Assembly (NCBI GenBank): GCA_013397455.1
Contig: VYZB01000145.1
Coordinates: 8,536-72,535 of the forward strand
From: Crotophaga sulcirostris
Taxonomy: Eukaryota > Chordata > Aves > Cuculiformes > Crotophagidae
Direction of reading: 5' to 3'
DNA length: 64,000 bases
The notes under the pieces were generated by a model, which saw only the letters and a list, made by a program, of their open reading frames with translations, was not told where the DNA came from and searched no databases. This document shows positions 1-13,370 of the stretch, piece after piece. Each line of letters opens with the position of its first letter. The stretch's first letter is position 1. The position numbers were made by a program, and so were the translations under genes.

Positions 1-77
1 CTTCCTTCCTTCCTTCCTTTCTTCCTTTCTTCCTTTCTTCCTTTTTCTTCCTTCCTTTCTTTTTCTCTTTCTTTCTA
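1..77. repeat. (CTTC/CTTT)n pyrimidine microsatellite
   Basis: The window opens inside a run of CTTC and CTTT tetranucleotides with no purines over the first 76 or so bases, ending at TTTCTATTAC. The left edge is cut by the window boundary, so the true length is unknown. Interruptions such as CTTTTTC show it is imperfect and probably old. A homopyrimidine/homopurine tract of this kind can be length-polymorphic and is often hard to assemble. Confidence 0.95.
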
Positions 78-1432
78 TTACAAGTAGTTTTGGTAATTTG
101 GGATAAGAAAATGAACATAGTTCCATGCTCGAAATTGCAACTTTTTATTTATATTTCTTAAATGAGAATGGAGGGTTTAAACAGGCTTTCTTCAGTATTT
201 CAAAGACTAAAATGTTTGTATAACTCTAAAGATAGGAATACTTTTGGTGAAATCTGCATTGATTCTACCTTTATTTTATTTGTTGAAAATATAGACAAAT
301 CTGATTTCTCTCATGTAGGATTAATGATCATGGAATAATTTCACTCATCGTCTGAAATACTCAAGTGCCCTGATAACATAGGTACTATTCACCAGAATTC
401 AGTTATGCAAAACAATGTGTCTCATCTGAAACAACACTTCCACCAGCCCAGTGGGCCTGATACTAAGGCAGAATATTAATTCAATTCTGAGTAAGAGGCT
501 CTTCTTCTGACTTTCCTGCTAACGTCCACGGAATCATAAATATCCTGCAATTGTCTTTCTAATGAATGTGAACACAATTTCATGTGAGGAAGAGGAATTT
601 AACGTCTTGGAAAGAAATACTTGAAGTTTCTCTTGATAACGACAGTCCAATTGAAAGCAAGTACAGTTTAACCATTTGCAAAGAGATTCACATTGTCCAT
701 AGCGTCGGTGCAGCATACTTCTTTGCCACATCAGAGAAATGTTTAGTTCTCTATTAACGCAGTGGTGAGGAATGAAAAGAACTTCACGTCTGCATTTGAA
801 ACAGGAAGAAAACTGTATAAAATACAAGACATTTTTTTTTACTGTGTATGAACAGTAAATTAAATACTGCAAAGTATTTGCTTCCCTAATGCCATTTTTA
901 AACATTTCTGTGAATGCTGACTTCCCTAGAACCAGTCTTTCAACATCTCCAAAAGAAATAGTTCCATTTTACCACCTCTTGTTCTCATCTTGCAACCTTG
1001 GCCGTACTGAATAATTTCTGCAAGCTAATAAATGCTGAATTTATATGGTCAGTGTTCACCTTGATCCTTCTCTCAGTATGGTAACTGCTGCTCTCGTGGG
1101 GGCCTGCTGGGTTGTTGTGGTTTCTCTATCCTACTGTGGGTTTTATGTATTTAAACGTGCTGGTTTCTTGTATTATTTAAGTCTCTCATTGGGACAATAT
1201 TATTGTACGGGAGTGTTGATTTAAAGAGAAGTCGTTCTGAACAGACAAGTTCCCTTCCAGTAGCCAGCAGAAGGCAGAACAAAACACTCAACACTTTGTA
1301 GTCAATTTGAATGCAAGACTCTGATATTCTATCTAGCCCAGAAAACCTCAGTAGGACCAATGAATTATAGATCACCAGTACAGCTGGAAAAGAAAAAATA
1401 TACCTACAATCAGTAGTATCTGAATCGTCACA

Positions 1433-1452
1433 TTTTTTTGTTTGTTTGTTTG
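1433..1452. repeat. (TTTG)n simple repeat
   Basis: A T run is followed by three to four TTTG units in otherwise unique DNA. It is too short to be informative beyond being a simple repeat. It could be the degraded tail of an old retroelement, but no body is recognisable on either side. Confidence 0.7.
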
Positions 1453-4400
1453 AGGCACAGGAAAAATCTCCAGTGCCTCTGTTACTTCAGTCCCTGGGAT
1501 ATGTGTGTTGTGATAATAAAAGCAAAGACATTCTCTACAGGGCTCCACTTCTTTCAGTACACAAAGTCATTTGTATTTCGTTTACAACCAGTATTTTGCC
1601 TTTCCCACATTGTTCATTGTGCGGTCAGTGGTGCTGGTATTTCTCAGCCCCCATGTTGGTTTTGTTTATACACAAATCGTATCCTACTCCGAAAACAAAA
1701 CGGTGAATTTCATCCTGAGTTTCTGCACCTTGCTTGTCGCTCTAGTATCTGGTGAATTTCATAAATATTTACAACTAGATGAGAAGCTGTTATTTAATAA
1801 CCATTCTGTATGCAAAAAGAAATTAAGGTCTGGAGTTTTCAATACATTTTGGGTACTCAGCTTGAGATGCCTTTTATACAATTTCTGCTCCACATTGTCT
1901 GTACTTGGTTGCAGTCCCACACAACACATCAGCACCTCTTTCTATTCAGAGGTTCAGAATTTCAGTGGGCAATGTTTGCAGCAATCCAGTCCTGTCTGAG
2001 GGATAAAAAGGCAATTTCTCAATCATTTATCACATCTGATTCCCATTCGAATTAGAAAGAAGAAGATATGTATCCTTTGACAAGGACTACTCCCACCAAG
2101 ACTGAAATTTAAGATGACTTTTCAAATTATGAATGTCAATTTTTTTCCAAAAAGTTCAAGCCTTGCTGCCCTCCCTCATCAAAAAAAAACCAAATAGGGA
2201 TGGGGGAAAGGAAAGAAAAAGCCACTACCAAAAGTCCCGAACCACTTTGAAACTGCTCCTAAAAATAGAGTGTGAAATAGTCCCATAGAGCTTCTGTTTG
2301 ATGGCTGGAGACTGACAAAATTTATAAGGCAGCGTAAAGAAGACCTGTAAAGATGGATGATACTACCAGCCCTTCTTGTAATATAAAAAATACAGTCAGT
2401 GTTCACTTCTCCTTATAAAGGCACCTCTTTTCCTTTGCCAGAAAATCTAAAATCTATTCCCCAACTAATCATGGTATCCATCTAAATCTCATTCCTATAG
2501 AGAAGTGACCTACCTCATTCTTTCTTCATTCAGTCCTGTTTTCCTTTTACAAGCCAACCTGGCAAAGGACTGTGCAACAGCTGAGAGGACAAAAGGGCAT
2601 CAAATTGCTGAAAAGAAGTAAGTAATTAAACTTAAGATGAAAGAGGATATGTAGTGTAAAACAGATCATTGCTTTTGTGTATAAATATAAATTATCCCTT
2701 TTCCCAGTAGCTTCAAAACCAGTGACGTTAAGCTGTCACGACTGGTAAGCAAGGAGTGACGTTAGAAGGACAGAAAAACAAAAATAAGGGCAAAATAATT
2801 GACTAAAATACTAAAAAAGACTTTGTAAGACAGTACATTAATCCCATAAAGTCAAATAAAATGCAATGGAGACTTATGCCTAAAAAGAAATACTAAAACA
2901 TTCAAAAAATGAGAAAATATTTTAATAATTCCAAAGCCTCATGAAGGCCACAGCAAAATTTTCAGCCAAAATATTTCTAAAACTGGCAGCCCACAAGAAC
3001 CCTGGAACACCCATGTGAAAACATGTTTTTAATTTTGGAGTAAATATTTTTTCCTCGTACACAGAAATCTTTTCTTTAAATAGGGTAAGGCAATCCAAAA
3101 TAGGGAGGATGTGAAGCATTTTTGTTGTCCAATTAAAAATGAATTATCAAAGTTATTTCTATGCTACATTTGAAAAGTTTAGGAAAATAAACATTTCAGG
3201 AAGTGAAGCCTAAAAAGTGCGGTATCGGAAATCTCTTAGTGTAGGAGGTTTAGTTTTCCAGGTATGATTCACCTGAACACTGTATGTTTGGGCACCTGGA
3301 GGTGTGAACCTACTGGCTGTGGGCCTTCAGATGCCATGATTAGAAACTCACAGACATTAAAATGTGGTGACTTAAGAGTGTTGTGTTTCATCAGGGTTGT
3401 CACTGGGAGAAAAGACTCAGAGCATGACAAAGGAGGTCTCTCCCAAACTACAAAACTTTAGAAGAACACTCCTATCTTTGGAAGAACAGGTATTTTAATT
3501 GGAAGTTATAAGCTGTTCCTGGTTTATTTTCCTCCACTGCAGCTGTAGCAAATGTTAGGGTTTGCTTTCAGTACTTTGTGTATGCTCTGTGCTTGAGGAG
3601 GACAAATTGAGAGTCCTCAAGAGAAATGCTACTTTCCAGAAATGAAATTCAACATCAGAACACGAAAAGTTAGTGAGTAATAGTCTCTTCTCATCTTTTT
3701 AGCTTCAAACACATAAAAGAACAGTACCTATTTCACACAGCCTTCCTGTCATTAACCTTTTGTGCTCTGCACATTTTGGGTATGAAAGACACCTGTCTTC
3801 TCACAGCCCTGGAAACTGGCATTTTGTATCCATGCAACAAGTAGAGCGAAGCGATTAACGATATCGATTATCAGTTGCTGAATCTTATTTTTCTGTCTTT
3901 CAAATGGCCTGACTTCTATACCACGCTTCTCCTACGGGCAAAATGATGCACTTCTTGTTTTGTGTGTTTACTCTGCTCATTTGCATGTGAGATGCTATGT
4001 TGGTTTATGTGAAAAGAATGACTGAGCACAAGTTTCACAACTGTATGCCGGAAAAGATTTGGAGAAAGCTAACAGTAGTCATTAAGACTACAAGAAAATG
4101 TACACGAAGAATGGTTGAAAAGATTGCCTACATAGAAAATAGTGTATAAAAGGGCTAAAATAAAGTGGAAAAAATAATGAGTAGTGTGAAGAAAGGCATA
4201 CTGGGAGCTTCTTTTCTAGTGTAAGGAAATAGCGTATTCAACCAGTGTTAAAGTTGTCAGATTAAAAATCAATGAGAAGTATTTTTGTATAGTACATAAT
4301 TACTCACCAGCACTGTTAGTCACAGAAAGTTCCAAGGTTTGAAAACTCTTTACATATTTACATATATATTTCAAGATTGTCCAGAATAAAATTTAACATA

Positions 4401-4559
4401 ATTTTGGAAGACATTTCATATTATTATCTTAATATCTCTAACTATAGATCACATCTATTTCATACAGAAGGTCTGCTTACATTTGCCTGTAGCACAATTT
4501 TGCTGAACATTTTGTTAGTAAATAAAATGAGGCAGTGATGAGGACAAAATCGGGTTCTA

Positions 4560-4990
4560 AACTCTCTGTTGGTCTAATCCAGCATGGGTCTTTCTTTTTG
4601 TGCCACCAGCTGCCAGTAGATATGGTGCCAGCGTGGTGGACTAAGTCATAGAAAGCTGAAGGAGAGCAGAGACACCACAACGGTTTTGGGGGAACCCCCT
4701 GTAACCTGGTCAGAGAAGCAAGTCCCAGCCCCACCAGGGCTGTCCCAGGTGAGCATCTGGGTGGGGGTGATGAGTCAGTGGAAAGGTCCTTCAGAGCACG
4801 TTTTGGACTGAGGGGAAAGTTACTGCCTGTAGGGCTCATTATGGAATGCAGGGATGGATATTTGAGGAGGGTACAAGACAACGTACAGTGAGACATTCAG
4901 GGGAATGGGTACGATGGGATGTTTAGGGGTAGGTTCAAAGTTGGGAAAAGGGAGGGATCACACTGGTTTAGGGAGGAAAAAATCTTGGAA
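4560..4990. other. purine/G-rich patch, unidentified
   Basis: The plus strand is rich in G and A (for example GGTGGGGGTGATGAG, and GGGATGTTTAGGGG near 4917), unlike the AT-rich flanks. A short inverted repeat GGGGG-AA-CCCCC lies near 4688-4700. The minus strand stays open for 139 codons (4477-4896), but the translation is low-complexity Ser/Pro/Leu-rich and matches no family I recognise. It may be a decayed interspersed repeat or an unusual composition domain. No ends, target-site duplication or tail were found. Confidence 0.35.
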
Positions 4991-7891
4991 AAGGGATAAA
5001 AAGCTATGCACAAACATGCTGGTCAGTATGGTTGTTTGACCAGCTATCAGGAAGACCTGTTTACATCTGTGTGCTTGTGAGGCAACTGTGAAGCAGCTCA
5101 GAACTGACTGGAGCTGGGTAGGCAGAGCTGTGGCAGCCTTGCCTCTGCTGAGCTGTGGGATTCAGTGGCTGCTAGCAGGTTCAAAAACAGATTTCACAAA
5201 GGCAGTAGAAAATCCAAAATAAAAGTAGTTTTCTCTCTTGGTGTTCTGTATAAACACTGACCAACAAGCAAAAAATGCTGTTCATCATACTGCTTGCATT
5301 CTGCTTTTACCATCTTTTTTGGCTACTCTATCTTCGTGTTCATATGCTGATTTATTCTTTGGATGTTATTACTTTTTATAAAATCTTTAGCTTCATGATG
5401 CTCTACTTACATGAAAAATACAACAATTGTATTTGAAAAGAAACCTGCATTTACTGCTTAACGTTGCTTTTATTTATGATCATTGTACCTGCCTCTGACA
5501 TTTTGAATCTCTTCATGGCATAAATTAGCAATATAATTTTAAAATCTGAAAGCTGCTGTGGAGCTTTTCAGAGGAGATCACATTTACTTTACAGTTACTG
5601 GTTAATTGCTTTAGTGCCTAAGGATGTACAACATATGTCCTGCAAAGAGACACCCATATGGTTGTACAGTGTATGTCCTGGCACTCTATTGCCACAGAAG
5701 AAAACAGTCTTCTGTTTAAAATGCATGGCCCACTGCAAGATTGAAGGTGTGACATATAAAGGATTATAACTGACAACATTGAAGTCCTACACCTGTCACA
5801 GTGCTGTGTTGGGAGGGTGCACACGCTGTTTTGCTGGGAAGGGGAGAGGAGAAAAAAAAAAAACAATTAAAAGATATTCTATAATTTTGTTCAGGAGAGA
5901 TTTTATTTCTCAGCTATCTGTTTTATGCATGCCAGTGTGACTCAGCTATAGCTCAGTTTTGATTCAAAGTTTATAAAGTTAGAGTTAGTAGAGGAAAAAA
6001 GTATAAGGACATTAACTGGCTGCATGGAACCAGATTTTAAAAGGTAATAAGGCTTTTAAGGAAGCAGAGAGGTGGCCAAGCTTATCTTTTAAAAGTGTCT
6101 ACATTTTTAGGGGTCTAAACACTTTAAACAGTCTAGCTTTTAGCTTTTTAGGTTTTTTTTGGTGAGTATTATGGACATATTTGGAAAAATGCCAGAATAT
6201 TGACAATCATCAGAAACTCAACAGTCATTGTGGACAACCATCTTGGACTAAGAAAAACCTATTGCAACAAAATACTTGCACTCTAGAACATGCTCATCCT
6301 CCCTTACGTTTAGCTTTCTCAATTAAATCCTTTGATAAGGAACTGGTCTAAGCAAAAGATTGGACTCACCTAACTTTAGCTTTTTAAAGTATAGTATTAG
6401 CAGAGCCTGAGCTAGTTGTGTAAGCTTTCACTGCACTACTGCAGAGATAAGCATCTCTAGAACATGAAAAATCCTACCTGTCTTAGAGATCTCCCTTAGG
6501 GTAGAAGGAAGCACCTTGTGGAGATGCTCAGCTCCCTTCACTGACTGACTAGGGAACTTCAGTAAGGGATTTCTCTCATCTAAATTTAGACAGCCAATTT
6601 GCAAGCCTGGTGTTTCTAAATAGTTAATAAAAAGTGAAAGCTGTCTCTTCACAGTTATTCACCCTATCTGAAACCTGGATCATGCTTCAGCGGTGCCTTT
6701 CTCTCTCCATTGACTACAGAGGAAGTGTAGGAGCACCCTTACACTGGAATCATCTCTCACCTCAGGTATTTCATTTAAATGCTTAGGTTATATGATATTA
6801 ATTAAGGTTTATGTGACATTTGACAGCATCCTGAGTACATTGCTGGAGTACTTCTTTCTCCTCCTGGTTACAGTATCTTCTACATTGTGATCCTTTCTGA
6901 CTGCGTGCTTACAAAGAGAATGAGATTATACAACAAAATTAATGTCTCCTGTTTCGTTTTCCCCATTGGTAAATTTTCCGAGATAGCTTATAACTGCAAC
7001 AAATTAATCCTGCTACATTCTGTTTGAATTTGGGCTGTGTAGCTAAATATCACAAACAATGTAACAATATTTCATGGTGCAATAGTGGAGCAAGCCATTT
7101 CCAAATTCTCCTGTTGATCCAGAAAATTAGGGGGTTTTTTAGATTTTTTTTTCCATTGTCCTCATGGTTATAGTAATTTGCTAATTGAAGAGCTGAAGCT
7201 CAGTTGAATTGAAAAGGCATCTTGTGAAAGGTTATTATAAAATTCCATGCAGAAAATTTAATTACTCAAAAATGTTTTCATCTTCAGTTTCCAGAATTTT
7301 AAAAATAACAGGTCTGACAAAACTGGGAGAACTGTATCAAAACAGAGAGGCATTTAAGAAAGCAATGAGTTAAACCATCAAGTAATTATTTTCTTTTGCA
7401 GTCTTTTTCAGTCTTCCTCCATGAATGTTTATTAGAACAAAATAACTCTTCAGCTTTATTCAGATGATCCAAGTAAAAATGCATTTCTTTCTTTAGAAAT
7501 ATGCTTATATCTAATTATAGGTTATATAAATGTTTTAATAGCCACGCATGGAATAATGATGTCGTCACTATATTGTGTTTATCTAAGAATTTTTCTTCTT
7601 TCAGACCTCCAACAGGCAACTTTCCTACTTCATTGTTTATTGCTTTTACATAACGTCTCTCTTTTCATTTCCTCTAGTACATATAAAGCATCATTTCTCC
7701 CTTCAGGAAACCTCATTTCTAGGTAAGGTTATTCACCTTTCTGTAAAGGATTTTTGTTCTTACGTTTTTTCCCACTTCATGTACTTTGTGAGACTCTTCC
7801 CAGATGATGTCACTTTCATAGGAGCATCCTTTTGTAAATACTCAGAGGAAGCTTCTCGTATGAGCGGATTATTCCATCACTGTGCTACTGA

Positions 7892-8085
7892 ATCACAGTT
7901 TCACAGTTTCACAGTATAACCAGGTTGGAAGAGACCTCTGAGATCATCAAGTCCAACCTATAAGCCAACACTAACACCATCCCATCACCTAAACCATGGC
8001 ACTGAGTGCCTCATCCAATCTTCCCTTAAACACATCAAGGGTCGGCGACTCCACCACCTCCCTGGGCAAATCCTTGCACCTCACT
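7892..8085 (-). mobile_element. CR1 LINE, 3' end fragment
   Basis: Read on the minus strand this is the 3' end of a CR1 non-LTR retrotransposon. It starts in the last ORF2 codons and UTR (GGGAGGTGGTGGAGTCG, GAGGCACTCAGTGCCATGG). It continues through the conserved GATGATCTCAGAGGTC block and TTCCAACCTGG, and ends in a tandem tail of TGTGAAAC-like units (plus strand TCACAGTT, TCACAGTT, TCACAGTA). It is 5'-truncated to about 190 bp, as is typical for CR1. It carries many substitutions relative to the copies at 50.8 and 51.5 kb, so it looks older. The inner boundary near 8085 is approximate. Confidence 0.93.
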
Positions 8086-8486
8086 GTAGGACAGATGGCA
8101 ATACCTACAGCCAGACATGAGGTTTCTAGAAATCTCATCTAGCTCAGTAAGGATGCTAGAAACACATGCTTCTAGCATCGAAGCACAAGCAATGTTTCTT
8201 GGTTCAACACTTAGCTGACACAAAGCAAACTGTCCTTGGACCTTTCCAGCCAACCAGTTGTTGCCCAAGAATCTTCGTTGGGCAGTGGGCTCAAATGTTT
8301 GAGAACCCATTCCTTTCTCTTCATCCCAATGGCCTCCTGCACAAGGAGCTGAAAGAGAAGAGATGAGTGATTTAAAATAAATATTTCTCTTCTTGAAAAG
8401 TATTGTATTTGCAGATATTTCCTGTAAAATCCAGCTTCATAATATTCACAAAACCAGTGCGGCTTTGGTCCCTGTAATTGTTTCAT
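8086..8486. other. sequence between two CR1 fragments
   Basis: About 400 bp of moderate-GC sequence separates two same-orientation CR1 3' ends. Overlapping frames of about 90 codons run on the minus strand (8035-8310 and 8211-8486); the first reads into the CR1 fragment in a non-coding frame. I recognise no protein. It may be unique DNA, or an older repeat into which one CR1 copy inserted. Confidence 0.4.
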
Positions 8487-8550
8487 GATATCACAGTATC
8501 ACAGTATAACCAGGTTGGAAGGGACCTCTGAGATCATCAAGTCCAACCTA
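8487..8550 (-). mobile_element. CR1 LINE, very short 3' end
   Basis: Only the last 60 or so bases of a CR1 are present. On the minus strand they read TAGGTTGGACTTGATGATC, then CAGAGGTCCC, TTCCAACCTGG and a TGATACTGTGATA-type tail. Such severe 5' truncation is common for CR1. Orientation matches the fragment 400 bp upstream, and both carry the same TATAACCAGG variant next to the tail, so they may derive from related subfamilies. Confidence 0.92.
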
Positions 8551-8910
8551 GTATATATCAGTTTTAAAACTCCAGAATTCAGCATTTCTGATTATTTCTG
8601 TTTTAATAGAAAAATATTTTCAGTTCATCCACTCAGAAAGACCACTCTCCTGGCACTATTGCAGACTCACATTTTTGGCAAGAGTCACTGTGAAGAGCGA
8701 AGCAGAGTTTCACAACTGCTGGCTCCAAGGAAGGCCGGCAGTAAACAAAACAAACTTTAATCACTTAATATATAGGGTTTTTTAAGATTTGAGCTAAAGT
8801 ATAGTGAAACACAGATATGACATAGTTCATACAAGGAAATGATATGAAATCTATGTTCATTTATTATCTAAGCATGTGCATTCAGAATGGCTATATTTAG
8901 AGCAAATATC

Positions 8911-8953
8911 TACACATATAAATATATACATATACATATAAATATATATATAG
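8911..8953. repeat. (AT/ACAT)n microsatellite
   Basis: Alternating ACATATAAATATATAC-type units run for about 43 bp. This is an imperfect AT-rich simple repeat, prone to cruciform formation or replication slippage. An 80-codon frame reads across it, giving a Tyr/Ile/His-rich peptide that is plainly an artefact of the repeat. Confidence 0.85.
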
Positions 8954-11900
8954 GTAGCTCAGTTACTGGGTGTGGTGTCAAAAGTCAGCACAAAAACTTG
9001 TCACCTGTAGTATTTTCCATTCATTTCATTGCCTCTTTAGTTCTCATTTATCCAATCCAAGACGGCTCAGATTATCTATATTTTATTCTTCTTTTTCTAC
9101 ACTTTATCTGGTTTAGTCATACTATTTAGAGTGTTATTAATATATTACAATCTGCTACTTAAGTTAGAATTAGACACAAGGCTTCATTAGCTGCTCAACC
9201 TTACTGAAAAAGGATCTAAAGCTATATATGTTGCTTGTAGAAATTTAAATTAGCTTATAGGGCAAAAATATTTTGCTGTCAATGGAGCATATTAAAATTG
9301 TGGAAATTCACACCATTAGTCTATGATTTCCTTTTGCACATAAGAAATTACACTCCTTACTGTAAATTTGAGCTCTACTATTCCATAGGGCTGGGAGCTC
9401 TACACAGTGTTTTATTTTAGAACACATTACACATTGAGAACAAGGAGGCAAGGGAAATAATGAGCTGCAACAACACAATCTTAAATAATTGAGATGGGGT
9501 TTTTATTAAAAGCCTACCTTTTTGAAATCAGATTTATTGCGTTTAAAATTGTGATGTATACTCAAAGAAAAACTGTTATGAATGATTTATTAAAAATCTA
9601 GAATTGCAGTTTTGAATTATTAGCATCAAGATATTGTTTTGAGAGGACAAAAAGAAATAGTAGTTGTATACAACAAGACATAGAGTTGAAGATGCTATAT
9701 TCGTGATTTTGAACAAGTTCCAGTTTATAACTGTGCCTAGATGTGACTTTAATTAAGTAGACCATACAAGCCAATGGAACTCCTCCTCCTCCTTCAAATT
9801 ATGCAGGTGCTTAATCTCTGCACAGAGTCTCCTCGGAAAGTGAAATGTTTTGGTTGTGAAACAAAGCTAGATCCTTGGTTTATTTATATCTTGAGACACA
9901 GCCTCAAGTCATTCATGGTAACCCAGATAACGCATTTGTGAAAATACACCAAAGCCTGCTGATGTTTACTGTATAGCTGCAGTTGACACGTTGTATTTCA
10001 GTTTATGGTTTCGTAACTTTTTAAACAAAGATTTTATATTCCATTTAATTCTTTTCATTTCCAGCATTTTTTTCCTGGGAAATCAAATATAAGTTTTAGA
10101 AAATTTGCCTTAGATCATGGGCTTGCGAAACAGACTAAATGTTGAGACATATTTTCCTATTTTCTGCAAAGCCATGTATATCCATGCACTCTGTACAAAT
10201 TGTATTGAGTAGAGTTTTATTTTGACATTATTTACCATTCTCTTCTGACATCCTCCTAAAGGTGGATACTAAGCTATTGTTTTGTTACAGTTCTAATTTT
10301 CTTTTATATTCTAAAAGCCTAAAGCACATAATCTTACTCAGTATGTAAAGTTCTTTTTTCCTGTTCTGCTTTTCTTCTTTTAGTTTCTCACAGGCAGAGC
10401 ATTTAGAGCATCTGAAAGCTCTGGAAGCATCTTCGCAGTAATTAATTTTCAGTTAAACACAGATCACGTACCTGCACTTTAATCAAACAAGCTTATACAC
10501 TCAAGAAAAGTCATGCATTTGTGCATTTATTGAAATGTTTGAGATAGAGCCTTATTTCCTTACGCTATGAAGTGCATAGATCACACAGGTAGTGAAAAGT
10601 GACAGACCATTCTTAGCTTTGACACGACAGACTCTAGGTGAGCGAGAAGAAACAAGTGCCAGCCTTTTCCCCTCGTGTTTCAGATTTTTTGATCTGAGCA
10701 AGTGGTGCAAAACTATAAATCAGAGAAGAAAAAAGATAGCTGTTATCCACACTTAAGCAGTGGTGGGTTTTGACTACACCAATTTTTCATGAGATCTCCA
10801 TAGAGCTCGTGTTTGCACTGCATGTCTAGAACACACCACTCTCTTGCTGCGTCCCTGCCCTATTCAGTCATTTGTATGCACAGATCAGCATCCCGCAGTG
10901 GCATGTTTGGCCATAAATATGACAAAATACTTGTTTATTATGGACCCAGTCCAGCTTTAACTGAAATAAGTGAAAAGACTCATGTGGACTTCAGTAAGAG
11001 TTGGTTCAGACTCCTAGTGAACACTAAGATTTATGACATCCTTAACATTTCATTTCCTCAATTTTAAGCACTTGGGTTTTGTAAATGACGTGCGGGATAA
11101 ATACACTGTTGTCACTTAGCAGACTTCACTGGTGTGTGAAAAGAAGTCTTTTACTTTCAGGTAAACTGAAGAATGGGGGATTAGGGTCAGTTACTCACCT
11201 GGCCTGAACTTGCATAGCTCCATGAATTCCAACTGGCCTCCCAGTATCTGATCTGTCAGCAAATGGAATTCAAGAAGAAAGTTTATATTTATTTGAAGGG
11301 GACATGTATGAACGTGCAGGTCATGTACCTGAGGATGTAGGCTGAGCAAAAGAATACTAGAATATAGACTTTCTAGATAAGGTACTTAGTAATTAGACAC
11401 AAAATGCTCTTCTCTAGAACACAGAAATCACAGATTTAAACATTACACAGCAGTTTTAAGAAGATGAAAAAATAATTTCTATTGCAAAAAAAATAAATTA
11501 AAACTTTTGGCTAATGATTCTTATAAATCATTCTATTTAAAAGTCAGGGCTTTGTTGGAATAGCTTCTGTGTTGTTGTCTTCTTTATTCCAGAGAGAAAT
11601 GTCCCTGTTACATTCACCAAAAGAATGGGATTACATAATCATTTCCTTTCAAAATTCAGGTTTGTAAGGTGCTGAAGAAATTCAATCTAAAATGTCTGGA
11701 AGGAAATTTTGAAAACAAAGTTTTCAGCATAATAGTTTCAGCACCTTTTTTGAGTTAAAAGTCATTAAACAGACACAAGGAACATTTGCTTTATTGCTCT
11801 TTTTTCTATAAGAGCTGGTTTAAAGAGAAATGTGGATGTTGCCTGCTGCTGTTTCATAGTCAGGACTAGGACCCTTGCTACAAGATAGCATTTGAAAAAA

Positions 11901-13014
11901 AAGAAGACCTGGAATTGAGTAATCTACCATAGTGATTTCCTCCTTCCATTGTTCTTCAAAGGAATTTTTTCATCGCCTACCTCCCTTGTTAGTTGCACAG
12001 TAGGAAAGAACTCCAGAGGCAATCTGACCTATCCCACAGTGTAACTAAGGTAGTGGTTTGGCTCAGTGGGAGGATTCCGTGAAAGACTCACTCATTGCTA
12101 CAAGAGCAGACCGCTTTCTTAGAGTACCTACTATTTGGATAATGCTAATATAGCAACAGTGGTCAGATTTTTTCAAATATTGTGTCCGTAAGGTTCAGAT
12201 TTAACTAAATGAAGTATGTATTCTTAAAAAAAAATCTAGGCTGTAATTTTGTCTTCATCGCAACTACTTAGTATAAGCTTTTGGCTGGACTTAACCAAGA
12301 GTATATGTACATTTCAGACCCAGGAGCAGCATCTTTTCTTCCTTTTTTCTTATTTTTTTATTTTTTTTAGAGACAGGTTAATCAATACAGAACCATGAAT
12401 AACAATATAAAAATTACTGTAAGAGATAATAAGGTCTTGGGTCTGCTTCCACGGAACTAGGCAGAAGTTTCTCCACTGACTTCAGCAGCAGCAAGGGCAG
12501 ATGCTCAGGCTGCTACATGTGTTAATTTAATCTTTCATAAGGACATGTGCAATGCTCGCTGATTTTAGATGAAGCAACTGCCTAACTTTTCTGAAGTTGT
12601 AGGGCAGAACCTTACCAGAACATTTACGTATGGCTTTTCACCCTTTGTCTTATTACCTGCATAGGCTGATAGAGGAAAATGAGGAGAGGCTCAGCTCAGT
12701 CTTATTTCTCTTTTTTGTTGTTGTTGTTTTTAAGTAATGTTGTGCATTTTTGTAAACTATCTAACCAATTTTAAAGCTTCAGAGGGTGTTCTAGACAGTG
12801 GAGGAAAAATTTAGGCAATTTTTGTGTGAACAGAAATGGAAAAGAATGTACGCAGCTCTTGCATATGACTAGCACAGCCATCTGTTTCATTTACCTGCAT
12901 AATTGTCAGCTAATCAGTTGTTAATTGTAAATGTCCAGTTGCTTAACAACGTGCTGTTGCAATTCATTATCCCCAACACTTTACAGATCTTCAGCCTGTG
13001 AGTAACTTACTTCC

Positions 13015-13370
13015 AGGAAAACACAATGAGAGGAAGATGTCAGAGGAAAGTAAGGAGTGGAGATACAGGTAAAAAGGGAGAACTGTAGGGAATCCAGATG
13101 TGGTTAACTGTAAGATGTGGATAAGATATATGTGGGTAAGTAAAGCACAATGCAAAGGCATTTGGAATGGGGACATGGAATAGGGATATGAAGGAGAATG
13201 TGGCAGGTGGAAACTGGCGGAGGGAAACAAGCATCTCGCAAGAGTACGCAAAAGAGCTGAGGATTTCATAAAAGGGAAATTGGGAGCTTTGTCACACAGG
13301 GAAAAAGCTGCAGAATGTGCAGTGGATCTAGTCAGTGCTGGCCAGAGTCCCAGTGCAATTATCACAACCA
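13015..13370. other. purine-rich strand-asymmetric patch
   Basis: Over about 350 bp the plus strand is dominated by A and G (GAGAGGAAGATGTCAGAGG, then repeated GGAA, GGAG and GGGA motifs). The minus strand therefore holds a 126-codon frame (12991-13371), Leu/Ser/Pro/Phe-rich as expected from pyrimidine-rich codons. No homology is recognised. Similar patches lie at 15.5 and 32.0-32.6 kb. Confidence 0.5.

Larger units (their letters stand above)
78..7891. other. gene-free AT-rich single-copy DNA
   Basis: No coding exon, RNA gene or mobile element can be supported here. The longest frames are a 139-codon minus-strand frame at 4477-4896 and a 142-codon plus-strand frame at 1571-1999. Neither resembles a known family and both lack flanking gene structure. 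The 4.6-5.0 kb part is purine- and G-rich on the plus strand, which explains the lack of stops on the minus strand. A short TTTG run sits at 1433-1452. Near 4770 there is a TGAGTCA heptamer (AP-1-like), which can occur by chance. Poly(A) or poly(T) runs are short and not attached to a recognisable retrocopy. Confidence 0.6.

Noticed and set aside
1571..1999. 142-codon plus-strand frame
   Set aside because: Overlapping frames in other phases at the same place, no family resemblance, and AT-rich vertebrate DNA gives such frames by chance.
3979..3986. ATTTGCAT octamer (POU site)
   Set aside because: A single 8-mer is expected by chance many times in DNA of this size and composition.
12059..12069. 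TGGCTCAGTGG, an exact pol III A-box-like string (tRNA or SINE?)
   Set aside because: No B box at the expected distance and no cloverleaf can be drawn.
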